Source of the DNA: Anaerohalosphaeraceae bacterium
Lineage (GTDB): Bacteria > Planctomycetota > Phycisphaerae > Sedimentisphaerales > Anaerohalosphaeraceae
Direction: 5' to 3'
NCBI GenBank assembly: GCA_030671565.1
Contig: DAOVIC010000087.1
Location: 1-7,762, forward strand
Length of the DNA stretch: 7,762 nucleotides
The translations under genes and the position numbers were made by a program. This document shows, one piece after another, positions 1 through 6,486 of the stretch. Position 1 is the first letter of the stretch; every line of letters begins with the position of its first letter. The notes below the pieces were generated by a model. That model was not told the origin of the DNA and made no database searches. It saw only the letters and a program-made list of their open reading frames with translations.

Positions 1-1214
1 CCAAACTTCTCCCCAAGATGCTCGATAGGCTTCTTAACCGCGACATACCACTGGTCAGACAAGTACGGCTCGATAGGAACATGGCTGCGATAACTGTGCC
101 CGACCTCATGAGCATAATCACGAACATCCTCAAGCAGTTTTTCCTGCCGGAACCATTCGACAATAGCCTCTCTCGCCTCGAATCTATCCATACCAAGCAG
201 CGCCTGTGCTTCAGGCTCATCCGCATCGTCCCACCCATGCTTATCGCTTATCGAACCATCCGGCGCCATCACATTGATGACATCAAGCTCATGCCGCAAA
301 CCGATCTGCCAGTCGTCAGGATCATGAGCAGGAGTAACCTTCAAAAAACCCGTAGAGTATTTCGCTTTTTCATCCTCACTCTCAGGATTCGGCAATACAA
401 CATGTTCGTCCGCAACGATAGGTATAAGCCTGCCAACAATAGGAAGCCTCACTTTTTTGCCAACGAGAAACTTCGCCCGCGGATCGGAAGGATTCATCGC
501 AACCGCACTATCCCCCAGCATAGTCTCAGGCCGCGTCGTCGCAACAGTAACATGCTCGATAACTTCCCCGTCAACTTCAACACTCGCCTCCAGCGGATAC
601 TGCAGATACCAGAAGAAGCCCTGAACATTTTCGTGCTCGACTTCGTCGTCGGCCAGAACCGTCTGCGTCGCAGGATCCCAGTTAACCAATCGCTTCCCGC
701 GATAAATAAGCCCGTCACTGAACAGCTTAAAGAAATTCGCCCGCACAGCCTTTCCGCACATCTCGTCCATCGTAAAACGAGTCCTCTCCCAGTCGCACGA
801 ACAACCCATACTCTTAAGCTGGTTGATGATCTGCTTTTCGTATTCCTCTTTCCACTCCTGAACACGCCCGACAAATTCCTCCCGCTCAAAATCGGTGCGT
901 CGTTTTCCCTCTTCGCTAAGCAGCCGTTTCTCAACAACCGTCTGAGTCGCAATGCCCGCATGGTCCGTCCCCGGCATCCAAAGAGTATTGAAACCCTGCA
1001 TCCGGCGAAAACGGATCAGAACATCCTGCAGCGTATTATTAAGCGCATGCCCAAGATGAAGCGCAGCCGTCACATTAGGAGGAGGTATCACTATCGTATA
1101 GGAAGTCTTATCGCTGCTCGAATCCGCGGCAAAGTAGTTACCCTTTTGCCACACTTCAATAGCTGCCGCCTCAATAGCGCCCGGTTCGTATATCGTAGAA
1201 AGCTTCTCACTCAT
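1..1214 (-). CDS. valS: Valyl-tRNA synthetase, N-terminal part (cut by window edge)
   Basis: Class I aminoacyl-tRNA synthetase that charges tRNA-Val with valine in the cytoplasm. I translated the minus strand from the ATG at 1214; the frame stays open through 404 codons to the left edge. The N-terminus gives the class I signature PPPNVTAALHLGH at residues 44-56 (HLGH is the HIGH-type ATP-binding motif). It is followed by WMPGTDHAGIATQ at about 79-91, typical of ValRS. TTRPETMLGDSAVAMNP near residue 225 belongs to the CP1 editing domain that hydrolyses mischarged Thr-tRNA, and DQWYV follows near the edge. Family members usually have about 880-950 residues, so the KMSKS loop, anticodon-binding domain and C-terminal coiled coil lie outside the window. 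The ribosome binding site is weak (GGATAAG). The gene lies downstream of the porin in the same direction but behind a terminator, so it probably has its own promoter. Identity is near certain from the motifs. Confidence 0.97.
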   Translation of the reverse strand, partial: MSEKLSTIYEPGAIEAAAIEVWQKGNYFAADSSSDKTSYTIVIPPPNVTAALHLGHALNNTLQDVLIRFRRMQGFNTLWMPGTDHAGIATQTVVEKRLLSEEGKRRTDFEREEFVGRVQEWKEEYEKQIINQLKSMGCSCDWERTRFTMDEMCGKAVRANFFKLFSDGLIYRGKRLVNWDPATQTVLADDEVEHENVQGFFWYLQYPLEASVEVDGEVIEHVTVATTRPETMLGDSAVAMNPSDPRAKFLVGKKVRLPIVGRLIPIVADEHVVLPNPESEDEKAKYSTGFLKVTPAHDPDDWQIGLRHELDVINVMAPDGSISDKHGWDDADEPEAQALLGMDRFEAREAIVEWFRQEKLLEDVRDYAHEVGHSYRSHVPIEPYLSDQWYVAVKKPIEHLGEKF

Positions 1215-1248
1215 AATTACTTATCCGATCCTCAATAAACTCTGAAAC

Positions 1249-1284
1249 AAAAAAAGGCCCCAGCTGCATAAAACAGCCGGAGCC
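1249..1284 (-). terminator. Intrinsic terminator after the porin gene
   Basis: On the minus strand GGCTCCGGCTG (1284-1274) pairs with CAGCTGGGGCC (1266-1256) across a 7-nt loop, giving 11 pairs with two G-U wobbles, immediately followed by seven Ts (1255-1249). This is a textbook Rho-independent terminator 57 bases after the porin stop codon. Only 34 bases separate its T tract from the valS start codon. Confidence 0.9.
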
Positions 1285-1287
1285 CCG

Positions 1288-1315
1288 ATTTTAACAAATT
1301 TACACGCAATGTAAA
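1288..1315 (-). promoter_or_regulatory. Candidate sigma-70-type promoter for valS
   Basis: Minus strand TTTACA (1315-1310), a 16-base spacer, then TAAAAT (1293-1288); each hexamer matches the consensus at five of six positions. Predicted transcription start is near 1281, inside the upstream arm of the porin terminator, giving a valS leader of roughly 65-70 nt. It is the only reasonable promoter I see between the porin stop and valS. Consensus match only; not proven. Confidence 0.45.
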
Positions 1316-1340
1316 GATAAGATTTTACACGCCAAAAGCT

Positions 1341-2723
1341 CTAAAACTTGTAGATAAACGACGTCTGGGCCCTAAGGTCATCCGCGTCGCTTTCGCCAAC
1401 CCGTTCGGTATGCCATTGCGAAAGCTCAAATCCGATAGAGGTATTCTTATTGATCGAATAGATCGCATTACCGAAGATAGAACGGTTCTGCGACCGGTCT
1501 CCGGCATTCAGATCGCCTCGTTCAACATCTTCGACCGAATACCCAAGATTGTATGTCCATCGACCCTGCGGCGTGATCGATGCTGCAACCCAACCACCCT
1601 GACTGCCGATCTCACGATAGTGTCGAGCCTTCGTAGTATCGATGTTTACGCCCTGACCGATGCCGCCAAGATATTGGTTAAGATTCTCGCCAACAAACCC
1701 CTCAGCTTTAAGAGCAAGCCAGTCATTGATCGGCTGATGCATGTCCAGGTTGAGAGACCAGCTCTCAAACTTCTTATTCTGGCCTTCCGTATCGATGTCA
1801 TATTCCTCACGACCATAATGACCGGACACACCCACTGTTGTAGGCAATTTATTAAGCAGGGGGGTAGTTACGCTAACACGTCCCTGAACCGACGGATACC
1901 CGGCGTCTTCGCCCGATTCTGAATCAGGATCAGCTAACAAGCTCGTCCTTCCGATAGTCCTGGCGATAGCACCTTCAAGTTTCAGGTTGGTCTCTTCGTC
2001 AAGTGAAAATCCCTTCGTAAGCCTGATCTGAGGACGCCTGTACCCAATATTACCTGCCCACCATGCAACCGAGTAATTCAAAGTTGTCGGATACAATGGC
2101 GATATAACATCCGACGTCTGACCGGCGATAATACTGAAATTATCGTCAGGCCAATCCAGCTTCATATAAGCATGACGAAGCAGGATACCGCTCTTGTTCT
2201 CAGCGGTCCCATTACCGTAGAAATCGATCTCAACGCGTCCGCTGGTCAGCAACCCGCCATCCTCGTCCCCTGTGATGTTCATCCCAAGCCGAGTCTGGTT
2301 CGCCGTCATGTTAAACTCGTCATCGTCTCTATTACTGCTTTCCGAGTCAACCCATTTGACGAAATTACCCGTACTCGTACGAGAATTGTCATAAGATGCA
2401 TCGGCCTTGATAAAACCGTAAATATCAATATTAAGCCCGCTCTTAACCAGCTTCTTGTCGCCTTTTTCCGCAAGAAGTTCGGAGAGTTTGGCGATATCGC
2501 CCTCGGTAAGCTCTTCTACTTTGACAGGCTTTTGAGCCTGCTGGCTCGCTTTAGCCTGCTGAAGAAGCATCTCTTTGATCGAAGCAAGTTCCTGTTCGAG
2601 CTTATCGACCCGACTGCGTAGTTGCGCATTCTCGTCGGCTAAAGCTGCGTCATCGGCAGCAAAAACCGGCGTACAAAAGATCGCCAGCAAAGCGACAGTA
2701 AATAAAGCCGCACATATCTTCAT
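1341..2723 (-). CDS. Outer-membrane porin with N-terminal coiled coil (DcaP-like architecture)
   Basis: Predicted 460-aa exported beta-barrel protein. Residues 1-22 form a Sec signal peptide (MKICA, hydrophobic core, cleavage likely after PVFA). Residues about 27-65 are a heptad-like coiled coil (ENAQLRSRVDKLEQELASIKEM), followed by a short helical linker (KPVKVEELTEGDIAKLSELL). From about residue 98 (IDIYGFIKADASYD) to the end the sequence alternates polar and hydrophobic residues with many aromatics, as in transmembrane beta-strands. The last residue is Phe (SFIYKF), the usual C-terminal signal for outer-membrane insertion by the BAM machinery. Signal peptide, trimerising coiled coil, then barrel beginning YGFIKADA resembles DcaP-type trimeric porins, but the substrate cannot be read from sequence. 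A good Shine-Dalgarno (AGGAAAGGGA, 2740-2731) supports the start. It is flanked by intrinsic terminators on both sides and is probably monocistronic. An outer-membrane porin implies a diderm host. Confidence 0.85.
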   Translation of the reverse strand: MKICAALFTVALLAIFCTPVFAADDAALADENAQLRSRVDKLEQELASIKEMLLQQAKASQQAQKPVKVEELTEGDIAKLSELLAEKGDKKLVKSGLNIDIYGFIKADASYDNSRTSTGNFVKWVDSESSNRDDDEFNMTANQTRLGMNITGDEDGGLLTSGRVEIDFYGNGTAENKSGILLRHAYMKLDWPDDNFSIIAGQTSDVISPLYPTTLNYSVAWWAGNIGYRRPQIRLTKGFSLDEETNLKLEGAIARTIGRTSLLADPDSESGEDAGYPSVQGRVSVTTPLLNKLPTTVGVSGHYGREEYDIDTEGQNKKFESWSLNLDMHQPINDWLALKAEGFVGENLNQYLGGIGQGVNIDTTKARHYREIGSQGGWVAASITPQGRWTYNLGYSVEDVERGDLNAGDRSQNRSIFGNAIYSINKNTSIGFELSQWHTERVGESDADDLRAQTSFIYKF

Positions 2724-2730
2724 GATTAAA

Positions 2731-2740
2731 TCCCTTTCCT
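2731..2740 (-). promoter_or_regulatory. Ribosome binding site of the porin gene
   Basis: Minus strand AGGAAAGGGA ends 7 bases before the ATG at 2723. It is purine-rich with good anti-SD complementarity and fixes the porin start. Confidence 0.7.
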
Positions 2741-2770
2741 ACTTCACTGAAAAAAACTTCCGCTATTATT

Positions 2771-2787
2771 ACCTGCACGATGCAGGT
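2771..2787 (-). promoter_or_regulatory. Perfect palindrome in the porin upstream region, possible operator
   Basis: ACCTGCA and TGCAGGT form a perfect 7-base inverted repeat around a 3-base centre, between the rho terminator and the porin start. No T run follows in either direction, so it is not a terminator. On the minus strand it is directly followed by AATAAT, a weak -10-like string, so a repressor or activator site is conceivable. No good -35 box was found. The function is inferred from symmetry and position only. Confidence 0.35.
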
Positions 2788-2798
2788 GAAATAAAATC

Positions 2799-2835
2799 AA
2801 AAAAAGGTAAGGCGGTATTTAAAACGCCTTACCTT
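2799..2835 (-). terminator. Intrinsic terminator after rho
   Basis: On the minus strand AAGGTAAGGCG (2835-2825) and CGCCTTACCTT (2814-2804) form a perfect 11-bp stem with a 10-base AT-rich loop. A T run at 2805-2799 closes the stem and continues beyond it. It lies 27 bases past the rho stop codon and separates rho from the porin. Confidence 0.9.
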
Positions 2836-2862
2836 GGATCAGATTTTGGTCCTTGAATAATT

Positions 2863-4344
2863 CTAGTCGACTTTCATTGTCATAAGGAACTCTGCATTCG
2901 ACCGGCACTTGGACAAGCGGTTCTTTAATAGCTCGACAGCTTCGACAACGTTCATCTCGCTTAGAACCTTGCGGAGTCTGTAAACCAGTTCCATTTCCTT
3001 GGTATCGAGAAGCAGTTCTTCTCTTCTTGTTCCGGACTTACTGATATCGATCGCAGGATATGTCCTCCGGTCCATCAGCTTGCGGTCAAGGTGAAGTTCC
3101 ATATTACCGGTTGCCTTAAATTCTTCGAAGATAACCTCGTCCATTTTAGAACCGGTATCGACAAGTGCCGTCGCGACGATCGTAAGAGATCCGCCGTTTT
3201 CGATATTACGTGCTGCACCGAAGAATCGTTTCGGCATCTGCATCGCGTTGGCATCGACACCACCGGTCAGTATTTTACCAGAGTGAGGCATCTCAGTATT
3301 ATAAGCACGAGCAAGACGTGTTATAGAATCAAGCAGGATAACAACGTTATTACCGTACTCGACCATTCGTTTGGCCTTTTCGATAACCATCTCGGCAACC
3401 TGGCAGTGACGCGAAGTAGGCTCGTCAAATGTCGAGCTGATAACCTCAACATCGTCCGCAGTCTTGCGCTCCATGTCAGTTACCTCTTCAGGCCGCTCAT
3501 CGATAAGAAGAACGATCATCTTCGTATCAGGAAAGTTCGTGCTGATCGCATTGGCTATCTTTTGAAGAAGAACCGTTTTACCTGTACGCGGAGGAGCGAC
3601 GATAAGACCCCGCTGCCCCATACCGATAGGAGTGACAAGGTCGATTATACGCATGCTAAGCTCTTCGGAATTGGTCTCAAGGATAAGACGGTCTTCCGCA
3701 TGAAGCGGCGTAAGATCCTTAAACACAGCTTTGCCGGACAGCTTGTCTGGTTCCTGATAGTTGATAGCTTCAACACGTAAAAGTGCAAAATACTTTTCGC
3801 TTTCCTTCGGCGGACGGATCTGACCGGAAACGATGTTTCCGCTGCGAAGACCAAAACGCCTTATCTGAGAAGGGGATACGTAAATATCGTCAGGAGATGA
3901 AAGGTAGCTGTAGTTCGGACTGCGAAGGAAACCGAATCCATCCGGCAATACTTCAAGAACTCCCTCACCGAACATCAAACCGTTTTGGCGAATACGCTCT
4001 TTAAGTATTTTAAACACGAGCTGCTGTTTGCTCAATCCGAGATAATCGGAAATACCATCTTGCTTGGCAAGCTCGATAAGTTCGGAAACTTTAAGCTTCT
4101 GCAGGTCTGCAAGATAAAGGTTCCCCTTCTTGACTCGCTCGTACTTGGCATGAATAGATTCGTCAGAATCCTTTTTCGATTTTTTCTTACTGCTCTTCTT
4201 ATTCCGCTTCTTGCCGCCTTCCTTTGGACTGCCGCCTCCATTGTCCGTGCTGCTCTCTGGCGATATCTCCTCTACTGCGGATTTTTTTTCATCTTGTTCG
4301 ACAGCTGCTGCACCACTGTCACCGGCGTCTTTCTTTTTGGCCAT
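2863..4344 (-). CDS. rho: Transcription termination factor Rho
   Basis: Hexameric RNA-dependent ATPase/helicase that binds C-rich nascent RNA and terminates transcription. I place the start at 4344 (493 aa) because GAAGGAG lies at ideal spacing before it. An in-frame ATG ten codons earlier (4374) has no Shine-Dalgarno. From Met 4344: residues 1-70 are low-complexity, acidic then strongly basic (Lys/Ser-rich around 41-60). About 73-120 is the Rho N-terminal helical domain ([18 protein letters not shown]). About 126-192 is the cold-shock-like primary RNA-binding domain ([20 protein letters not shown]). The RecA-type ATPase follows, with Walker A APPRTGKT at 250-257, [13 protein letters not shown] near 280-291, Walker B VVILLD at 334-339, and the Q/R-loop region with [20 protein letters not shown] at about 392-411. 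E. coli Rho has 419 residues; the excess is almost all in the N-terminal tail. All ATPase motifs are intact. A ~300-base gap separates it from coaE upstream. Confidence 0.98.
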   Translation of the reverse strand: MAKKKDAGDSGAAAVEQDEKKSAVEEISPESSTDNGGGSPKEGGKKRNKKSSKKKSKKDSDESIHAKYERVKKGNLYLADLQKLKVSELIELAKQDGISDYLGLSKQQLVFKILKERIRQNGLMFGEGVLEVLPDGFGFLRSPNYSYLSSPDDIYVSPSQIRRFGLRSGNIVSGQIRPPKESEKYFALLRVEAINYQEPDKLSGKAVFKDLTPLHAEDRLILETNSEELSMRIIDLVTPIGMGQRGLIVAPPRTGKTVLLQKIANAISTNFPDTKMIVLLIDERPEEVTDMERKTADDVEVISSTFDEPTSRHCQVAEMVIEKAKRMVEYGNNVVILLDSITRLARAYNTEMPHSGKILTGGVDANAMQMPKRFFGAARNIENGGSLTIVATALVDTGSKMDEVIFEEFKATGNMELHLDRKLMDRRTYPAIDISKSGTRREELLLDTKEMELVYRLRKVLSEMNVVEAVELLKNRLSKCRSNAEFLMTMKVD

Positions 4345-4605
4345 TCTATCTCCTTCGCTAACCAATTTAGCCATAATTATTGATTGCTATTTCTGAATTT
4401 GAAATCAATGCTAAAATATCGCTTTTCGTTTCACATGTAAGGAAATCTCTGTGAGGGGAAAATAAATCTGCACAAAGAAAGCAGAATACCAAAAAAATGA
4501 GATGGCATCTAAAACAGTGAAACCCCAATGTATCTATAATATATCAACCCGAATTTTAAAATACGCTATAATATGCGGATATGTCATTTAACAACAATAG
4601 ATTGC
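4345..4605 (-). other. AT-rich rho leader region with promoter-like elements
   Basis: About 260 non-coding bases upstream of rho, markedly more AT-rich than the surrounding genes. The string CTATAATAT occurs twice, at 4534-4542 and 4566-4574. Each reads as TATTAT on the minus strand (4541-4536 and 4573-4568), a plausible -10 box for rho. The upstream copy has a poor -35 (TTGTTG, 4597-4592, 18-base spacer) and the other has none recognisable. The same bases read TATAAT on the plus strand, so direction is ambiguous. I see no convincing small gene, structured RNA or terminator. Long leaders are common for rho because the gene is often autoregulated by Rho itself; whether that holds here is not visible. 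Confidence 0.35.
4346..4356 (-). promoter_or_regulatory. Ribosome binding site deciding the rho start
   Basis: Minus strand GCGAAGGAGAT sits just before the ATG at 4344, with GGAG seven bases away. The alternative upstream ATG at 4374 is preceded only by AT-rich sequence (CAATCAATAATT), which argues for the shorter 493-aa product. Confidence 0.7.
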
Positions 4606-4640
4606 AACGTTTCTCGCGGAAATTTATTACCCTAAAGGGG
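4606..4640. repeat. Repeated element, copy A (CGTTT-TCGCGG-ATTTA-TACCCT-AAGGG)
   Basis: Reads AACGTTTC, TCGCGG, then ATTTATTACCCTAAAGGGG on the plus strand. It matches copy C at 6394-6429 at nearly all positions after a 2-base gap: the CGTTT, TCGCGG, ATTTA, TACCCT and AAGGG blocks are all shared. It ends one base outside the coaE stop codon (4644-4642), in the coaE-rho gap. The function is unknown; it could be a protein-binding site. Confidence 0.5.
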
Positions 4641-4641
4641 A

Positions 4642-5250
4642 TTAGTTGTTAATTATAATCGAGAAGATACGCTCGACTTGATCGGCTATCGCCGATTCGT
4701 CAGAATTGTTATCGACAGTATAATGTGCTATGTTTCCCTTTTTGTCCAGAGAAATTTGAAATTTTTCACGTTTTTTTAGATATTTCTTTGCGTTTGAGCT
4801 CTGTTTACCGCTGCGCAGCTCACGTTTTTCCGCATCGCATGCCACAAAAACAAGGATATCACACCGTTTATCCCACCCAACTTCCATAAGCAAAGGCATA
4901 TCAAGCACGATCGCCTGAACATCATCGTTGGCTGTATATGAGCAAATAAGCTCTTCGCACCTGCCAAGTACCTTCGGATGGATTATCTTATTGAGCTTCT
5001 TGACCCGCTCGATATCATCAAACACCACAAGGCCAAGCCGCTGGCGGTCCACAATCCCGTCCGCAGTGACAATTTCCACGCCAAAAACATCGGTAAGTCG
5101 TTTTATGGTATCGTCATCCCGCAAAAGTTCGTGCACGATCGCATCGGCATCCACCAAACCGCACCCAAGCCCGCCAAAAGCGGCAGCAACAGTACTCTTG
5201 CCCGATCCGATACCCCCAAGGATTCCAATTATAGGTTTATGTTTTTTCAT
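4642..5250 (-). CDS. coaE: Dephospho-CoA kinase
   Basis: Catalyses the last step of coenzyme A synthesis, ATP-dependent phosphorylation of the 3'-hydroxyl of dephospho-CoA, in the cytoplasm. The 202-aa length is normal for the family. Visible features are the P-loop GILGGIGSGKST at residues 9-20, VDADAIVHEL at 33-42 (substrate-binding Asp pair), the conserved IIHP near 89-92, and VLDMPLLMEVG around 114-124 (normally D-P-L-L-x-E). The C-terminal lid region (LKKREKFQISLDKKGNIAHYTVDNN) matches the R..Q...(K)...AD..I.N pattern of CoaE, with His-Tyr where Ala-Asp is usual. The start ATG has no clear Shine-Dalgarno; it lies 57 bases after the FAH-family gene, so cotranscription is likely. The downstream neighbour is rho, after a ~300-base gap. 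I found no terminator between coaE and rho. Confidence 0.95.
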   Translation of the reverse strand: MKKHKPIIGILGGIGSGKSTVAAAFGGLGCGLVDADAIVHELLRDDDTIKRLTDVFGVEIVTADGIVDRQRLGLVVFDDIERVKKLNKIIHPKVLGRCEELICSYTANDDVQAIVLDMPLLMEVGWDKRCDILVFVACDAEKRELRSGKQSSNAKKYLKKREKFQISLDKKGNIAHYTVDNNSDESAIADQVERIFSIIINN

Positions 5251-5307
5251 AATATATCAACAGGCAATTTACACCAGATATGCAATAAGGTCAAGTTTTT
5301 CCGCCAC

Positions 5308-6252
5308 TCAGCAGCCGCGAGTAAGCGGCCTGTAAAAATCTTGCGGATACCCGCCAAGCCTGTTTTTCAGACTTCCGATCTTTTCGATAGTACATTCCAT
5401 CTCATCCCCCGGCTTAAGAAAATCACCAGTCGCCATCCCCACACCCTCCGGCGTCCCGGTAGCTATGATATCCCCCGGATTAAGCGTCATTATATGGCTA
5501 ACGAATGAAACGATCTCGGCAACACCAAAGATCATCTGCCCCGTATTGGCACTCTGACGAACCTGCCCGTTCACCTTAAGCTCGATGTCAAGCCTCCCGG
5601 CATCCCCAACCTCATCGGCAGTAACGATCCACGGCCCGATCGGCAAAAAACCATCCGACCATTTACCGCCGAGCCAATCGAAAAATTCGTCCCAGGGCCG
5701 CTCACCCCGATTTTCCTTAAAAGTCACGCTCCGCGCAGAAACATCGTTTGCGACGGTATAACCAGCAACAAAATCCAGCCCATCCTCAGCCGACACACAA
5801 CTGGCCTTTTCACCGATAACAACCGCAAGCTCCACCTCGTAATCCACCTCTTCGCTATAGCTGGGCCACGCGATTTCGGCATCAGGGTCAGAAACCACGC
5901 TCCCGGGCATAAGAAACGGCCTCGGCACAGTATTTTGCCCCGGCAGATCGGTAAGCCCCAGTTTTAAACCAGCCTCGATGATATGTTTTGAATAATTCCC
6001 CGCAAGCGCCACCAATTTCCCCGGATTCGGGATCGGAGCAAGCAGTTTCACGCTGGAAAGCGGGATGAAACTATCCGCCGAATCTGCCAGAAAAGACAGC
6101 TTTTTCAGATAATCGCTCCCTCGTGCCAATACCTGCTTGACGCTTCGAGGCCGATCAGGATCTGTGCAGCACGCCCCAATATCCACGATCCCTTTTTCGC
6201 CAAGCACTCCGAAAGATACGCTATTTTCACAAATATATGTTAGCAATTTCAT
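5308..6252 (-). CDS. Fumarylacetoacetate hydrolase (FAH) family protein
   Basis: Predicted cytoplasmic metal-dependent enzyme of 314 aa. The FAH fold includes C-C bond hydrolases, isomerases and decarboxylases acting on 2-keto or acylpyruvate-type substrates; the exact reaction cannot be assigned. The N-terminal small domain (about 1-72) precedes the catalytic domain. Seen motifs: LVALAGNYSKHIIEAG (80-95; His90 at the position of the family's catalytic His), DYEVELAVVIG (137-147; Glu139 and Glu141 as metal ligands), YTVANDVSAR (165-174; Asp170 third ligand), GGKWSDGFLPIGPWIV (195-210; Lys197 equivalent to the conserved GK), and DIIATGTPEGVG (261-272). The segment between NDVSAR and GGKW (VTFKENRGERPWDEFFDWL) seems longer than in many family members and defines a subfamily with an acidic/aromatic loop. 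Start at 6252 is supported by AGGAG five bases upstream. It is likely cotranscribed with coaE and is divergent from the coiled-coil gene at 6487. Confidence 0.93.
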   Translation of the reverse strand: MKLLTYICENSVSFGVLGEKGIVDIGACCTDPDRPRSVKQVLARGSDYLKKLSFLADSADSFIPLSSVKLLAPIPNPGKLVALAGNYSKHIIEAGLKLGLTDLPGQNTVPRPFLMPGSVVSDPDAEIAWPSYSEEVDYEVELAVVIGEKASCVSAEDGLDFVAGYTVANDVSARSVTFKENRGERPWDEFFDWLGGKWSDGFLPIGPWIVTADEVGDAGRLDIELKVNGQVRQSANTGQMIFGVAEIVSFVSHIMTLNPGDIIATGTPEGVGMATGDFLKPGDEMECTIEKIGSLKNRLGGYPQDFYRPLTRGC

Positions 6253-6257
6253 TTTTT

Positions 6258-6280
6258 CTCCTATGATTGGCAGCAGTATA
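6258..6280 (-). promoter_or_regulatory. RBS and possible -10 box of the FAH-family gene
   Basis: Minus strand AGGAG (6262-6258) precedes the ATG by five bases. TATACT (6280-6275) lies upstream and would place a start of transcription about 16-18 bases before the ATG. The -35 region is only T-rich, so the promoter part is weak while the ribosome site is good. Confidence 0.45.
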
Positions 6281-6306
6281 TTTGCACCAATACTAACAAA
6301 AAATTC

Positions 6307-6336
6307 TTGGACTTACACCCAAAAAGTCTCTATACT
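6307..6336 (+). promoter_or_regulatory. Candidate distal promoter toward the coiled-coil gene
   Basis: TTGGAC (6307-6312), an 18-base spacer, then TATACT (6331-6336). Both hexamers are close to the sigma-70 consensus. It would produce a leader of about 145 nt that contains repeats B and C as transcribed sequence. Consensus match only. Confidence 0.4.
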
Positions 6337-6353
6337 TATCACGATTGAAAATT

Positions 6354-6391
6354 CCCGTTTTGTTCGCGGCAACTTAATTTTTAACAAATAG
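6354..6391. repeat. Repeated element, copy B
   Basis: CCGTTTTGTTCGCGG (6355-6369) matches CCGTTTTAATCGCGG of copy C (6395-6409) at 13 of 15 positions, exactly 40 bases apart (about four helical turns). The right half diverges (CAACTTAATTTTTAAC) and lacks the CCCTT/AAGGG palindrome. The in-phase tandem spacing suggests a site for a DNA-binding protein. Confidence 0.5.
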
Positions 6392-6393
6392 TT

Positions 6394-6429
6394 ACCGTTT
6401 TAATCGCGGGCATTTACTACCCTTAAGGG
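6394..6429. repeat. Repeated element, copy C
   Basis: CCGTTTTAATCGCGG followed by CATTTACTACCCTTAAGGG. It shares its left half with copy B and both halves with copy A near the coaE stop. It runs straight into the TATAAT box at 6430, so if it binds protein it is well placed to control that promoter. Confidence 0.55.
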
Positions 6430-6435
6430 TATAAT
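6418..6435 (+). promoter_or_regulatory. Proximal -10 box overlapped by a perfect 14-bp palindrome
   Basis: TACCCTTAAGGGTA (6418-6431) is an exact palindrome whose last two bases are the first two of TATAAT (6430-6435), a perfect -10 hexamer. The -35 position, 17 bases upstream, holds CGGGCA, a poor match (3 of 6), which suggests an activator-dependent or otherwise regulated promoter. Predicted leader before the ATG at 6487 is about 45 nt. The palindrome position between -35 and -10 is typical of operators; the regulator is unknown. Confidence 0.5.
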
Positions 6436-6465
6436 ATGCCAGTGAACCGATTCTTTGAGATAGCA

Positions 6466-6480
6466 CCCTTTAGAAAGGGA
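6466..6480 (+). promoter_or_regulatory. RBS within an inverted repeat, decides the start at 6487
   Basis: AGAAAGGGA supplies a Shine-Dalgarno at good spacing before ATG 6487, whereas an in-frame ATG at 6436 overlaps the -10 box and has no RBS. CCCTT (6466-6470) can pair with AAGGG (6475-6479) across a UAGA loop, which would sequester the ribosome site. The repeat also resembles the CCCTTAAGGG palindrome 48 bases upstream. The regulatory meaning is inferred. Confidence 0.5.
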
Positions 6481-6486
6481 ATTTGT

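Noticed and set aside
18..1238. 406-codon open frame on the plus strand
   Set aside because: Antisense to valS; its translation is rich in Arg/Leu/His without any domain, while the minus strand gives clear ValRS motifs.
1215..1287. T-box or other tRNA-sensing leader upstream of valS
   Set aside because: The leader is only about 65-70 bases, with no specifier-loop or T-box sequence; it contains just the porin terminator hairpin.
5310..5332. GCCGC...GCGGC hairpin at the 3' end of the FAH gene as a terminator
   Set aside because: Lies inside the last codons and is not followed by a T run; more likely chance, and FAH-coaE probably stay on one transcript.
6436..6486. Upstream start for the coiled-coil protein at 6436
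   Set aside because: This ATG overlaps the TATAAT box and has no Shine-Dalgarno, while ATG 6487 has AGAAAGGGA at proper spacing.
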